DNA of 64,000 nucleotides, taken from contig PHCB01000005.1 of NCBI GenBank assembly GCA_002842095.1, forward strand, positions 1-64,000, read 5' to 3'. Positions 8,535-17,118 of the stretch are shown piece by piece (positions within the stretch are counted from its first letter, which is position 1; every line of letters begins with the position of its first letter). The stretch is from a candidate division BRC1 bacterium HGW-BRC1-1 (GTDB taxonomy: Bacteria > Sumerlaeota > Sumerlaeia > Sumerlaeales > Sumerlaeaceae). A program made the translations under genes and the position numbers. The notes below the pieces were generated by a model. It was not told where the DNA came from, did not search any database, and was given only the letters and a program-made list of their open reading frames with translations.

Positions 8535-8696
8535 ATGGCAAAAAACAACAATATAGTTCGTTTTATTGTTTCAAGCATCAAGAGGCGCGAACGAGTTTTC
8601 GTTCTTGCAATGTCTTTGTTTCACGTCTTCTTGGTCTACACTCATACTCGGGAATCGAGCAAAACCAACCATTTTTCTGCTCATCTGAACAGGTAG
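8535..8696 (+). CDS. Small hypothetical ORF (53 aa)
   Basis: A 53-codon frame whose ATG is preceded by AAGGAG at about 8523-8528, a near-ideal ribosome site. The product starts MAKNNNIVRFIVSSIKRRE, is basic, and contains a short hydrophobic stretch (VFVLAMSLFHVFLVY) that could be a membrane helix. The same frame is open upstream to 8406, but the Shine-Dalgarno marks the inner start. No homologue is recognised; it could be a small membrane peptide or chance. Confidence 0.4.
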   Translation: MAKNNNIVRFIVSSIKRRERVFVLAMSLFHVFLVYTHTRESSKTNHFSAHLNR

Positions 8697-8770
8697 AATT
8701 TTCTCCGTCTTGGGCCGGCACATGCTTTTTCCGTTCGTAGTAAATGGGACGTGATCTTGGCCCCCGAAAC

Positions 8771-8883
8771 CTACTCGGTCCGCACCGGACTCTTGCCGGT
8801 CTTCTCGCCATAAATTTCGTCCATCGTGACATCTTCGATTTCACCCACAAGATTCGAACCGATGCAGATTTTTATCACCCCAT
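8771..8883 (-). pseudogene. Possible decayed coding fragment
   Basis: Read on the minus strand, this stretch encodes about 36 residues with natural-looking composition (CIGSNLVGEIEDVTMDEIYG) and then stops. The next reading frames (8578-8850) continue with protein-like sequence such as RPIYYERKKHVPAQDGE, which suggests a frameshifted remnant. No family is recognised and no start is clear, so this is only a candidate. Confidence 0.25.
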
Positions 8884-8924
8884 TGTAGAGCCCTGTTGAA
8901 CGGGTTGCTTGGCAAGGAGTTGAT

Positions 8925-9560
8925 ATGATCGAGTCTGAAGAACGTCTCAATGTCCTCACCCACGGGGTGGGAGCGGTGCTATCCCTTGCGGGTCTGGTGG
9001 CGCTGACAGTGGCCGCCGCGAGAAGCGGTTCTGCCTGGCATGTGGTGAGTTTCAGCATATTCGGCGCAACGCTTCTGCTGCTCTATCTTGCGTCCACCTT
9101 TTACCACGCCACACGCCACCCCAGAGCAAAGCGTTGGCTGCAACGGCTGGATCACTCCTCCATCTACCTCCTGATCGCAGGCACCTACACGCCGTTCGCC
9201 CTCGTGGCGTTGCATGGCACGCTGGGTTGGGTGACTTTCGGTATCATCTGGGGGCTGGCTTTCACCGGAATCATTCTGGAAACGCTGGCCAAGAAGCGCC
9301 ACGAACTTCTGGTCACGTCGTGCTACCTGGCCATGGGGTGGCTGTCCATCTTCACGGTGAAGCCGTTGTTCGAAGCCCTCTCCACCGGAGGCATCGCGTG
9401 GCTGGTGATAGGCGGCCTGTTCTACTCCGTTGGAGCTGTAATCTATCTGCTGGAACGCATGCCTTACAACCACGCCGTGTGGCACCTTTTCGTCATGGGC
9501 GGCAGCATCGCCCATTTCATAGCCATCTTTGCCTACGTGCTACCGGTTGTGGTGGGGTGA
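8925..9560 (+). CDS. Hemolysin III family (PAQR-like) membrane protein
   Basis: A 211-residue, seven-helix membrane protein of the HlyIII/YqfA branch of the PAQR superfamily. Visible marks are the N-terminal E-R-LN-LTHGVGA block, STFYHATRH after helix 2, LDHSSIYLLIAGTYTPF in helix 3 and the C-terminal HAVWHLFVMGGSIAHF, whose histidines form the proposed metal site. Despite the family name, a hemolysin role is not established; bacterial members are linked to membrane-lipid homeostasis. AAGGAG at 8914-8919 sets the start. It converges with the DUF4091 gene. Confidence 0.92.
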   Translation: MIESEERLNVLTHGVGAVLSLAGLVALTVAAARSGSAWHVVSFSIFGATLLLLYLASTFYHATRHPRAKRWLQRLDHSSIYLLIAGTYTPFALVALHGTLGWVTFGIIWGLAFTGIILETLAKKRHELLVTSCYLAMGWLSIFTVKPLFEALSTGGIAWLVIGGLFYSVGAVIYLLERMPYNHAVWHLFVMGGSIAHFIAIFAYVLPVVVG

Positions 9561-9610
9561 CTAAGCGAACCTCGCGCGAAGCTCGCTGAACTCCACCTCT
9601 GTAACCGGGC

Positions 9611-12600
9611 CTATCTTTTCGCCAGACCGGCGAGGCTTTCGATGGCTCGCGCCAATTTCTCGCGGTGGATCTCCAACAGTTCAGGATTTTTCGTATAGTC
9701 CTTGAGGCTCTGACTAATGTTGTCTGGAACCTTCAGAAGTTCAATCGCCTGCTGAAGACGCAACGACCCGGGCTCGGTTTTCTCGAGCTTGCGAATCAGC
9801 TTGTCCAGCATATGGAAATACTCCCAATCCTGCACGCCGATCGATAGCAGTTCCCAGCGCAGCGAGTCCACCGGCCCGCCCAAATATTCCTGCCCCCGGC
9901 TTGCGGGGTCCCTCCAGTTCGCGGGGTAGAAGAATCTTCCGTCTCCATTCCCCCATAAGTTTCCGGCTTGGCTGGCGTAGCTCATGGGATCTTCGTAGGG
10001 ATTCTGCACGGCCTGTTCTGCCGGGCGCGCCGTGCTGTTCCACCAGCACGTTTCCCAAATCAGAATGCCATCCACCCCATACTTCCACGTTTGCCAAAGC
10101 CACATCCGGGGTTCGATGGCCGGGTGATCGATGAACTCGCCGACGAACGGTTCATGCGGCACACAGCAGATGTACCACCACACTTCTTCGCCCTTTGCCT
10201 GGCGCGCTTTTGCCGCCTCCTCCGAATAATTGGAGATCAACGGACACCATAGCTCCACACTGTCCAGCAGCGAGGTCTGAATCTCCTCAGTCAGCATGCG
10301 TTTGAACTTCGGGAAATAGGTCTTGAGCCGCGCCATCCCCTCATTGACGAACTCATAATCCTCCGTTGTTGGCTCGTCGAACCAGTAAACGTACCCCTTC
10401 TTGAGCCAGCCACGCTCCTCCAGGTGTTGCTGGTACTGCTGGCCATACTGGCGCATCAGCGTGTCATAGTCTGGCGTGCCGGCTGATTTTCCCAGGAACT
10501 GGCCCTGGCTGTAACCCGAATAAGAGCACGAACCCAGTCCTTCCACCGGGATGGTGAATGCGATAAATCCAAGTCCGTCGAGATACCTGACAGCGGCTGC
10601 GTCGAAGGCATCGAAGTTCATGTTTACCGTCAGGGATGTTCGGGATGAATCTAAGTTCGTGGTGACCGGGGCCAACTTCATTGGATTGTATGGGTTCAGC
10701 CTGTGCTCTGCAAAATTTTTCATATACGCGTCCCAGACCTTCGCCATGGCTCCGGGGCTTGTAAGGTTCTGGTAACGGCGGATTTGATTCGCCGAACAGC
10801 CCAATCCAGAACGCAATTCTGTGGTTGCGGACAGTTGGAAATCCCATACATGCACGACCAGCGGCACCTCGACGTTCCATGCAGACCCTGAAAGCGTGAT
10901 CTTGCCCGAGTAATCGCCCGCCTTTGCATCTGGCGGGATTGCGACGGTTATCCAGACCGGGTTGTTACGGCCCGCCTGCGGCTTCCAGAATCCGTCGATG
11001 GACAGAAGCGGATCGGGCCACTCGCCGGCAAATCCAATGGAGTCGGTGGGAGTCTCAACGGGAACATACGCCACCTCGCGTAGCCGCACAGAGCCGGCCT
11101 CTACCTTGTCCCCGGTTGGCGACTGTAAATCGGATGCCACAATCTTGACGTCACCCGGATTCGTGCTGAAATTCAGAACCAACTGTGCATGCACTCTTTC
11201 CCGTCCCGCCCCGCTCATCCTGATCGCCGAATCTTCGAGGTCCGGAGAAGCTCTGTGAGGCGATACCTTGTACGTGCTTCCACACCACCACACCTCGCCA
11301 AAACCCTTGATGGACCCGAGGCGCGCCCCAAAACTCGCCGCGTAATAATCGGGCAACCGTGCCTTTCCACGCGCTTCATACTGCGAAACCGACTGACCTT
11401 GCTCACGAATGCTGAACTTGAACGAGAGCTTACCGGACTGTGTCCACTTGTAGGGCAAGACGACTGAAGCCGAACTCCCCTTCAGAACGTTTACAGGAAC
11501 TCTGAATGATTGCGTCGTGCCGCCCTCGTGAGACAAAACGAGTTCTGCAATGAAGCGCTCTCCTGAGCCGGGTTTCGGAGTAAACTGCAGCTGCAGGCTG
11601 TCGGAATTTCTCCGTCCGAAAGAGCCGAGGCTCCGCCATGTTGCCACGGTACCGTCGTCCTGCTTTGTCACAGCCACGTAATTCGTCATGCCTTCTGCAA
11701 CAGGGAAGCTCTTGTCTAAAACGCTCTCATACCGATATTTACTGACGTGGAATCCGGACTTTTCCGGCTCCGCCCCCCTGCTCGTGGTCTCAACACGCAG
11801 ACGGACATATACACGCGGCGAAGGGAATGCGCCCGAAGGCAACTCGAAAGCGTGAGGCCCGTTTGTGGAAAGACGCGCGACCTCATTCCACTCCTGCCCG
11901 TCGCCGCTTACAGAAACCACGCAAACCCCGCCCTCATAATTGCTCAGCAAAAGAGACACAGTACCGGACGTTTGACTGGTTCCTCCTAACTCGTGGCAAT
12001 AGACCACCTCGTTGCCGGCTTGGAAAGTCCAACGGTCGCTATTGAAACTGGCTGTGTGCGACGCAAGCGTGCGCGCGCAGTTGCCATGCTCCCCGCCTTT
12101 CATCCCCTCGTAGATGTAACGGTGTCCTGAAACGGTTTCACCCTCGCCGAGAACAAGACTGCCGGAAGTCAGATAAACTGGCGTTACGGGCGTCAACCGA
12201 TAGGAGGCAAATTGAACGGCTGTCGGAACCTGCCACCGACCCAATCTCAGTCGAGCTTGGGAGATGTCGTCTCCGGTCGTGAAAGCAAACCACTTGTCTG
12301 CCCAAGAATCATCCGCCCCGAAATCCATTGTGTGCGACTGCAGACCTGCGAAGACGACTCCCTTCGAGGGCTTGGCCGCACATCGGACGCGAAACGCCAT
12401 TGCGTACGTGGCCCGTGGTTTCAGATCCGGAACTGCCCGTGTCCAGCTCGCAATGTCATTGGAATCAGGGTCCAGCTCAAGGTGAGCAGGGTTCGGGCCT
12501 GAGGCCGGGCGCCAACTGCCAGTTCCCGACAGCTTCCATTCCGGCGGCACGGCGGAGTTTCGAGCGAAATCCTCCGACAGAAGATCCCCGCAAAACCCGA

Positions 12601-12658
12601 GGGATGAGACGAGGAGAAAGGACAAGGAAATGCAGGCAACACGGACGAAGCGGTTCAT
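9611..12658 (-). CDS. Secreted glycoside hydrolase-like protein with DUF4091 domain
   Basis: A 1015-residue exported protein. Residues 1-24 are a signal peptide (VACISLSFLLVSSLGFCG). The N-terminal half is beta-sandwich, probably carbohydrate-binding; the C-terminal half carries the DUF4091 barrel related to GH123. Marks are YWFDEPTTEDYEF (candidate catalytic acid pair), the Trp-rich EVWWYICCVPHEP and DGILIWETCWWN segments, and the closing SLRWELLSIGVQDWEYF block typical of the family. It probably degrades glycans outside the cell; the substrate is unknown. The ATG at 12658 is chosen over GTG 12670 because GTGGAG just upstream forms the ribosome site. It follows the PAP2/GT gene by 78 bases on the same strand. 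Confidence 0.85.
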   Translation of the reverse strand: MNRFVRVACISLSFLLVSSLGFCGDLLSEDFARNSAVPPEWKLSGTGSWRPASGPNPAHLELDPDSNDIASWTRAVPDLKPRATYAMAFRVRCAAKPSKGVVFAGLQSHTMDFGADDSWADKWFAFTTGDDISQARLRLGRWQVPTAVQFASYRLTPVTPVYLTSGSLVLGEGETVSGHRYIYEGMKGGEHGNCARTLASHTASFNSDRWTFQAGNEVVYCHELGGTSQTSGTVSLLLSNYEGGVCVVSVSGDGQEWNEVARLSTNGPHAFELPSGAFPSPRVYVRLRVETTSRGAEPEKSGFHVSKYRYESVLDKSFPVAEGMTNYVAVTKQDDGTVATWRSLGSFGRRNSDSLQLQFTPKPGSGERFIAELVLSHEGGTTQSFRVPVNVLKGSSASVVLPYKWTQSGKLSFKFSIREQGQSVSQYEARGKARLPDYYAASFGARLGSIKGFGEVWWCGSTYKVSPHRASPDLEDSAIRMSGAGRERVHAQLVLNFSTNPGDVKIVASDLQSPTGDKVEAGSVRLREVAYVPVETPTDSIGFAGEWPDPLLSIDGFWKPQAGRNNPVWITVAIPPDAKAGDYSGKITLSGSAWNVEVPLVVHVWDFQLSATTELRSGLGCSANQIRRYQNLTSPGAMAKVWDAYMKNFAEHRLNPYNPMKLAPVTTNLDSSRTSLTVNMNFDAFDAAAVRYLDGLGFIAFTIPVEGLGSCSYSGYSQGQFLGKSAGTPDYDTLMRQYGQQYQQHLEERGWLKKGYVYWFDEPTTEDYEFVNEGMARLKTYFPKFKRMLTEEIQTSLLDSVELWCPLISNYSEEAAKARQAKGEEVWWYICCVPHEPFVGEFIDHPAIEPRMWLWQTWKYGVDGILIWETCWWNSTARPAEQAVQNPYEDPMSYASQAGNLWGNGDGRFFYPANWRDPASRGQEYLGGPVDSLRWELLSIGVQDWEYFHMLDKLIRKLEKTEPGSLRLQQAIELLKVPDNISQSLKDYTKNPELLEIHREKLARAIESLAGLAKR

Positions 12659-12736
12659 TGACGACTCCACGAGAACTGATATTACGTAACGGTGATGCGC
12701 CTGTTGTGCTCGAGTTCTCAGGTTAGTTTTAATCCG

Positions 12737-15556
12737 TCAGAACAGTCGTGAGAAGGTCGGCTTCAGGTCGTATCTCGGCATGTAGGGTTTTCCGTTCGCC
12801 GGAAGCCAGAGAATCCAGAAAACACTGCGGCTTCCTGTATACTCGACTGTGTGTTCACCTTCATCGAGCGTGAAAATCGGCTTCTCCACCACCTTCCCGT
12901 CAATGCGCAGTTGCCCCTGAACGAACCCCTCGGCAGGCGCGAAGAAGTACTCGTCGTCGCGGATGGCGCGGAACGCAAGCGGCGCCGTACTCGTCGCATC
13001 GGAGAGAAACTGTCTGCCATAAAGATGGATGTCTCCATCATACGGTTGGTAGTTCGCGGACAGGTAGTCGCGCAACGGTTGGGGCAGGTCATCATGACGA
13101 CTATCGATGAAATGCATCACGCACTTGTTGCGAGCCAGTTCCTTTGGAACTTCCTCGCTAAGGATACGGTCCATCTGGCGGCGCATGAGAGCATCGGTGT
13201 GAAAGTACCAGAAACTGTGCGGTCTGCTGACGTAACTTCCTGAGTTATCGTACGCTGCGTCGCCCGGCGCAGTGAGTTCCTGGATCCGGTCAAACGTGGC
13301 ATGCTGGTGTTCGTTACTGAAAAGCGGGCTGGAAAGCTCGGCGAGGGCAAAGGCAGCCATGATTGCCAGTCCCCCCGCTGCGGCGGCTGACAGAATAAGG
13401 CGTAGTTTCGGTCTGCTGAAACTCGTTGGCAGTAGCCACGTCACCGCGCCCATCGCGCGTACGACGAAAATCACGCCAATAACGAAGAACGGCACGAAAC
13501 TGTATGGATAGGCCCCCTTCTGAATCACACAGGAGATGAAGGTCGTGCCCAATGCGAGCAGCACAAGAATGTCGTTCCGCGCTTCCCGGCACGTCAGCCA
13601 TTTCCCGCGGTTCCGAACAAAGGTGGCCAAGATGCCAAGTCCGGCAAGTCCCGGCATCCACCACCAAATGACGGCAATAGGCATCAGGTACTTTGACCAG
13701 TGGAAGCCAGGGTATTGGCTTTGATGATCGATAGCCCACACGACCGTGTGCTGCCACCAGCCATTCCATGAACCGGTGACGGTCAAGTAGGCGGCTGGTG
13801 GTAGCAAACCCGCCGCAAATCCGACAATGAACCAGAGGGGACTTCGGAGACAGCGTGCCCGCGTGCGCCGAAAAAACAGGTCCACGATCAGGCCGCCAAG
13901 CAGAGCTAATTCGTGGAAGCCCGCCTTCTGGGAGCCCCATATCGCAAGCGCGGCCAGGGCACCCGCGATGACTGCCGCTGCACGGTCGCCCAGCCACCGC
14001 GAACGCAACACGGCAAGGCTCGCGATGAACAGCGCAAACGCTGCTGTATCGGGGCGGATCTCCACCAAGAAAATGGATAACGGAACGAACAGCGCGATAG
14101 AAAGTGCTGTTCCGCCTGGCGCAAGCCTACCATGACCAGTATTAATGCGCCAAGCGGCGATACAAATGATGGAGGCAAAGATCATCATTCCCAAACGCAT
14201 CAGCCGGGCAGTGCCGGGGTGGTCTCCCCCCAGCAAAAAAACGGGTGAGAGAACTTGGTAGACCAGCGGGTGGTGGCACTCAAAGAAGTCACGGTAGGGC
14301 ACCTGCCCCTTCGCGATCTCCCACGCGGAGTGTAGGTACTGGAACTCGTCCAGCGAGTACGACTTCGTAGCGCACAGCAGTGCGAGAACAAGCAGCGCCA
14401 CTGCCAGCATGGCGCCATTAATCCAGTTCCACGGATGACCGAGTTGCATCCCCGTGGGCTCCGGTGCGTCGATCTGCCGAGCAGCGGGGAATGTCAACCG
14501 ACCACGCCTGAGCAGCAGTTCGCTGCCAACCAGAAGACGTCGCGCAATTCCGATAGCCAATAGTCCGAGCAGGCCGCCGGCGATCACGTCGGCAACGTAG
14601 TGAATGCCGAGCCACACGGTCGAAAATGTGAGCATGATGTTGAGTGGAATATATGCGATCAGTAGCCATCGGACGTACCGCCGCGCAAAGTAAATTAACA
14701 GCACGCTCTGGGCAACATGGAGACTCGGGAACGCCGCGATCCCCTGCCAGGGCGTGGCCTGCCATTGGTCGGGATGATTGACTAATATTCCCCTCTGCTC
14801 TTCGAGGAAGATCATGATGGTCTTAGCCAACTGAGTCTCGGGGATATTCTCGTAGAGATCCTTGAATATGAAGATGTCGCCCAAGCTCGGCAGGGCGTAG
14901 TACAGGACTTGGCCGATCAACTGCGCGACCACGATCGAAGTGAGAAACAGTCTGAGGCCGTAGCGATGTCTCTGCGCAAAGAGCACGCTGGCGGTGATCA
15001 GGATCATATAGAAGAGGGACGTATAGCTGAAACTCATGATGGAGGTCAGCCATGACGGGCGGTAGCCGGCAAACCACGCGTAGAAGTCAAACCCGCCAAA
15101 CAGCAGCAGATCGAAAGTCCGCAGACTTTTGTCGTACTGTGCCGTGTTGAAAAGCGGGACCATCGGCTTGATGTGGGAGATGGCGACCGTTAGCAGGAGG
15201 AAGATCAGGATACACCGCCCCATAAGGGCGACGTTCGAAATGGCCAGGAACGATTCGCGAATCATCCCGCTCAGTTGGGTCCAGGTGAGCTGCTGTTTCA
15301 AATCCCGGGTCTTGCTCAGCCGATACATGTGCAGGCCAAGCGCTACCAGACAGACCCACATGAAGCTAAGGTTATTGAAAACCGTGGACACATGGACGAA
15401 GCAGTCCTTCAGTATCCAACTGAAATGCAAGCCCTTCATGCGGCACATGGCCATGGCCACAACGAGGCTTGCAGCAACGAGCGCCCCTTCCACGCCGATA
15501 ATGCGGAACATGAAGAAACGCCAAGGGTGGCGTCGGAATAGGAGGGGCAGCCTCAT
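12737..15556 (-). CDS. PAP2-type phosphatase/transferase fused to a GT-C membrane glycosyltransferase
   Basis: A 939-residue polytopic membrane protein with two parts. Residues 1-350 resemble the Aur1/inositol-phosphotransferase-like PAP2 group: AFPSLHVAQS has the catalytic His280, and HYVADVIAGG at 319-328 holds the second His-Asp motif. Residues from about 380 form a second membrane bundle starting DEFQYLHSAWEIAKG (D403, the acidic first-loop motif of GT-C enzymes) with PYRDFFECHHPL close behind, as in ArnT/PMT-like glycosyltransferases that use polyprenyl-phosphate sugars. The fusion suggests sugar or phospho-head-group transfer to a lipid on the outer face of the inner membrane. The ATG overlaps the upstream stop as ATGA. 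Confidence 0.85.
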   Translation of the reverse strand: MRLPLLFRRHPWRFFMFRIIGVEGALVAASLVVAMAMCRMKGLHFSWILKDCFVHVSTVFNNLSFMWVCLVALGLHMYRLSKTRDLKQQLTWTQLSGMIRESFLAISNVALMGRCILIFLLLTVAISHIKPMVPLFNTAQYDKSLRTFDLLLFGGFDFYAWFAGYRPSWLTSIMSFSYTSLFYMILITASVLFAQRHRYGLRLFLTSIVVAQLIGQVLYYALPSLGDIFIFKDLYENIPETQLAKTIMIFLEEQRGILVNHPDQWQATPWQGIAAFPSLHVAQSVLLIYFARRYVRWLLIAYIPLNIMLTFSTVWLGIHYVADVIAGGLLGLLAIGIARRLLVGSELLLRRGRLTFPAARQIDAPEPTGMQLGHPWNWINGAMLAVALLVLALLCATKSYSLDEFQYLHSAWEIAKGQVPYRDFFECHHPLVYQVLSPVFLLGGDHPGTARLMRLGMMIFASIICIAAWRINTGHGRLAPGGTALSIALFVPLSIFLVEIRPDTAAFALFIASLAVLRSRWLGDRAAAVIAGALAALAIWGSQKAGFHELALLGGLIVDLFFRRTRARCLRSPLWFIVGFAAGLLPPAAYLTVTGSWNGWWQHTVVWAIDHQSQYPGFHWSKYLMPIAVIWWWMPGLAGLGILATFVRNRGKWLTCREARNDILVLLALGTTFISCVIQKGAYPYSFVPFFVIGVIFVVRAMGAVTWLLPTSFSRPKLRLILSAAAAGGLAIMAAFALAELSSPLFSNEHQHATFDRIQELTAPGDAAYDNSGSYVSRPHSFWYFHTDALMRRQMDRILSEEVPKELARNKCVMHFIDSRHDDLPQPLRDYLSANYQPYDGDIHLYGRQFLSDATSTAPLAFRAIRDDEYFFAPAEGFVQGQLRIDGKVVEKPIFTLDEGEHTVEYTGSRSVFWILWLPANGKPYMPRYDLKPTFSRLF

Positions 15557-15936
15557 TCAGTCTTTCCTTGTGTTGCCAACTGCTTCATCACGTTCTCAAG
15601 ATTGTGATGCAACGATGGGGGTCGTGAAAAGCGAGTCAGCCCCTTGCTCCAGATGGCCATGCCTCTCTTGCCCGCCACCTTTGCAGACTCGATCCAGTCA
15701 TTGGGTGCGCCGTCCCGCCGCGTCATCCCACCGAACAAAGTCTCACCCGTGCCCCAATCCATGTAAAACCACGCGGAATATCTGCAGAGTGAATAATGCC
15801 CCCAAAAACGGATGGTGATTGGGTTAAAGTCCCAAAAAGGGATCATCGGGTGCACAATGAAACCAAAGGAACCGTCGGAGTCCCTCCGGTGGCATCCACC
15901 CCGCATTTGGATATGGTTTGCATTCCCCCCATTCAT
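15553..15936 (-). CDS. Small hypothetical protein coupled to the PAP2/GT gene
   Basis: A 127-codon frame whose TGA overlaps the ATG of the PAP2/GT gene, the arrangement of translationally coupled genes. The C-terminal 95 residues look like real protein (WFYMDWGTGETLFGG, then a basic tail), while the first 30 are low in hydrophobic residues, so an inner ATG at 15846 may be the true start. No family is recognised and no signal peptide is visible. It lies between the small membrane protein of the sigma locus and the PAP2/GT gene. Confidence 0.5.
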   Translation of the reverse strand: MNGGNANHIQMRGGCHRRDSDGSFGFIVHPMIPFWDFNPITIRFWGHYSLCRYSAWFYMDWGTGETLFGGMTRRDGAPNDWIESAKVAGKRGMAIWSKGLTRFSRPPSLHHNLENVMKQLATQGKTE

Positions 15937-15979
15937 TTAAACCGGCGCGCGCCGTCAAGTCTCATATCCCGGATTGATG

Positions 15980-16390
15980 CTACAGCGGAGATTCGTCCCT
16001 GTCGCGGTTTCGCCTCATCGCCTGTTCCATCAACCCGAAGTCGATGGTTAACGGCCGGGGGATGAACATTCGGGCATAGGCTGCAAGGCTCACTTGCGCG
16101 CGGGCACTGACGCGCTCCACACGAACCGGTTGCCAGCCTGCCTCGGCGAAAATGTCCGTTTGTGGTGCAGCGGGGGAAAGTGGAATTAGCGCAAGCGAGA
16201 GCATCCAGCAGATAAACGCCCCGGCGACGACCAGCGCCAGAACCGCGTACTCAGGATGGCGCGCGAGGAACGTGCCGCCGGCACCATCGTCATATCGCCC
16301 CCACAGTTGAGTTCGAAGGTCCCGGCGATGTTCCGCACGCGAAGTGACCGCAGGGCGCGACGTCTTGAGTAGGTGCTCGATTCGGCTCAT
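15980..16390 (-). CDS. Small single-pass membrane protein, possible anti-sigma factor
   Basis: A 136-residue protein with a charged N-terminal half (about 1-48), one membrane helix (YAVLALVVAGAFICWMLSLA, about 48-67) and a periplasmic tail. Its ATG overlaps the TGA of the ECF sigma gene by ATGA. That layout, cytoplasmic segment then single helix directly after an ECF sigma gene, is the usual one for a membrane anti-sigma factor. It has no zf-HC2 or other known anti-sigma motif, so the role rests on context. Confidence 0.65.
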   Translation of the reverse strand: MSRIEHLLKTSRPAVTSRAEHRRDLRTQLWGRYDDGAGGTFLARHPEYAVLALVVAGAFICWMLSLALIPLSPAAPQTDIFAEAGWQPVRVERVSARAQVSLAAYARMFIPRPLTIDFGLMEQAMRRNRDRDESPL

Positions 16391-17118
16391 CGTTTTTTTA
16401 CCTCATGGTCTGCTGCGGTGTATCGTTCTTCCAGCATCCGCAGGCCCCGAACGATGCGCTGTCGCACGGCGCTGTTGTTCAGCGTCAGCACCTCCGCGAT
16501 TGCTGCAACCGTGAGTTCCTCGTCGAAACGCAGAACGAGAACCGTTCGGTACTTCTCCGGGATGGTCTGCAGGCACTCACGCACCCTGACATGCTCTTCC
16601 CTGCTTGAAACAGCCGCGTCGGGTCGCACCTGCGTTTGCGCTCTTTGCAGCCAGTGGCGGCCGATTTCTTCGATGCGCTTGCGCAATACTGCAAGACTGC
16701 GGAGATGGGAAACGTGGGCGTTTGTGGCAATCCGGTAGAGCCACGGGGCAACCCAAACCGGCCGGTTATGGTGGCGAAGCGCGTCCATCGCCTGCAGGAA
16801 TGTGCGCGACGTCAGGTCCTCCGCAAGGTCGCGGTCCATGGTGCGCCGGTACAGGTAGTTTAGGATTCGGTCGTAGTAGCGCTCATAGAGAATCTCCATC
16901 GCCGAGGGGTCTTGCCGGACCCGTGCGGCGATACGGGTTTCCTCTGCCCGCATATCATCCTGTTCCGCGGTTGCATCCGCCGGGTCGGATTCGATAGATT
17001 CAGCGCAAGCTATCCCCCACAAGTTGGGGCGGACATTCCTGTCTGCCAGCGACGCGGACAGGAATGTCTGCGCTCCCATACTCACAAAGCGGTTTGCAGA
17101 TGTGGTCAGGGTGCTCAT
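16387..17118 (-). CDS. ECF-type RNA polymerase sigma factor
   Basis: A sigma-70 family protein. Region 2 is seen as ILYERYYDRILNYLYRRT followed by DLAEDLTSRTFLQAM, and region 4 as LQTIPEKYRTVLVLRF then LTVAAIAEVLTLNNSAVRQR, a helix-turn-helix. From ATG 17118 it has 243 codons, and the first 55 are unlike any sigma factor: they include the translated palindromic repeat at 17032-17068. A second ATG at 16953 would give the usual length, about 188 residues. The 17118 start overlaps the upstream stop by ATGA, which supports coupling. The gene sits between a large membrane protein and a candidate anti-sigma factor. Confidence 0.88.
   Translation of the reverse strand: MSTLTTSANRFVSMGAQTFLSASLADRNVRPNLWGIACAESIESDPADATAEQDDMRAEETRIAARVRQDPSAMEILYERYYDRILNYLYRRTMDRDLAEDLTSRTFLQAMDALRHHNRPVWVAPWLYRIATNAHVSHLRSLAVLRKRIEEIGRHWLQRAQTQVRPDAAVSSREEHVRVRECLQTIPEKYRTVLVLRFDEELTVAAIAEVLTLNNSAVRQRIVRGLRMLEERYTAADHEVKKR
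17032..17068. repeat. Palindromic repeat element inside the sigma gene
   Basis: GACATTCCTGTC (17032-17043) is repeated inverted as GACAGGAATGTC (17057-17068), a perfect 12-bp stem with a 13-nt spacer. It lies in the first 30 codons of the sigma gene and is translated there as GAQTFLSASLADRNVRP. The shape is that of a REP-like dispersed palindrome; I find no second copy in this window, so dispersion is inference. Confidence 0.6.

Noticed and set aside
8851-8860. GATTCGAACC, matching the reverse of the tRNA-Pro T-arm, as a possible attachment site
   Set aside because: Only 10 bases match and they are inverted; the match does not extend into the tRNA 3' end, so it is no evidence for an att repeat.
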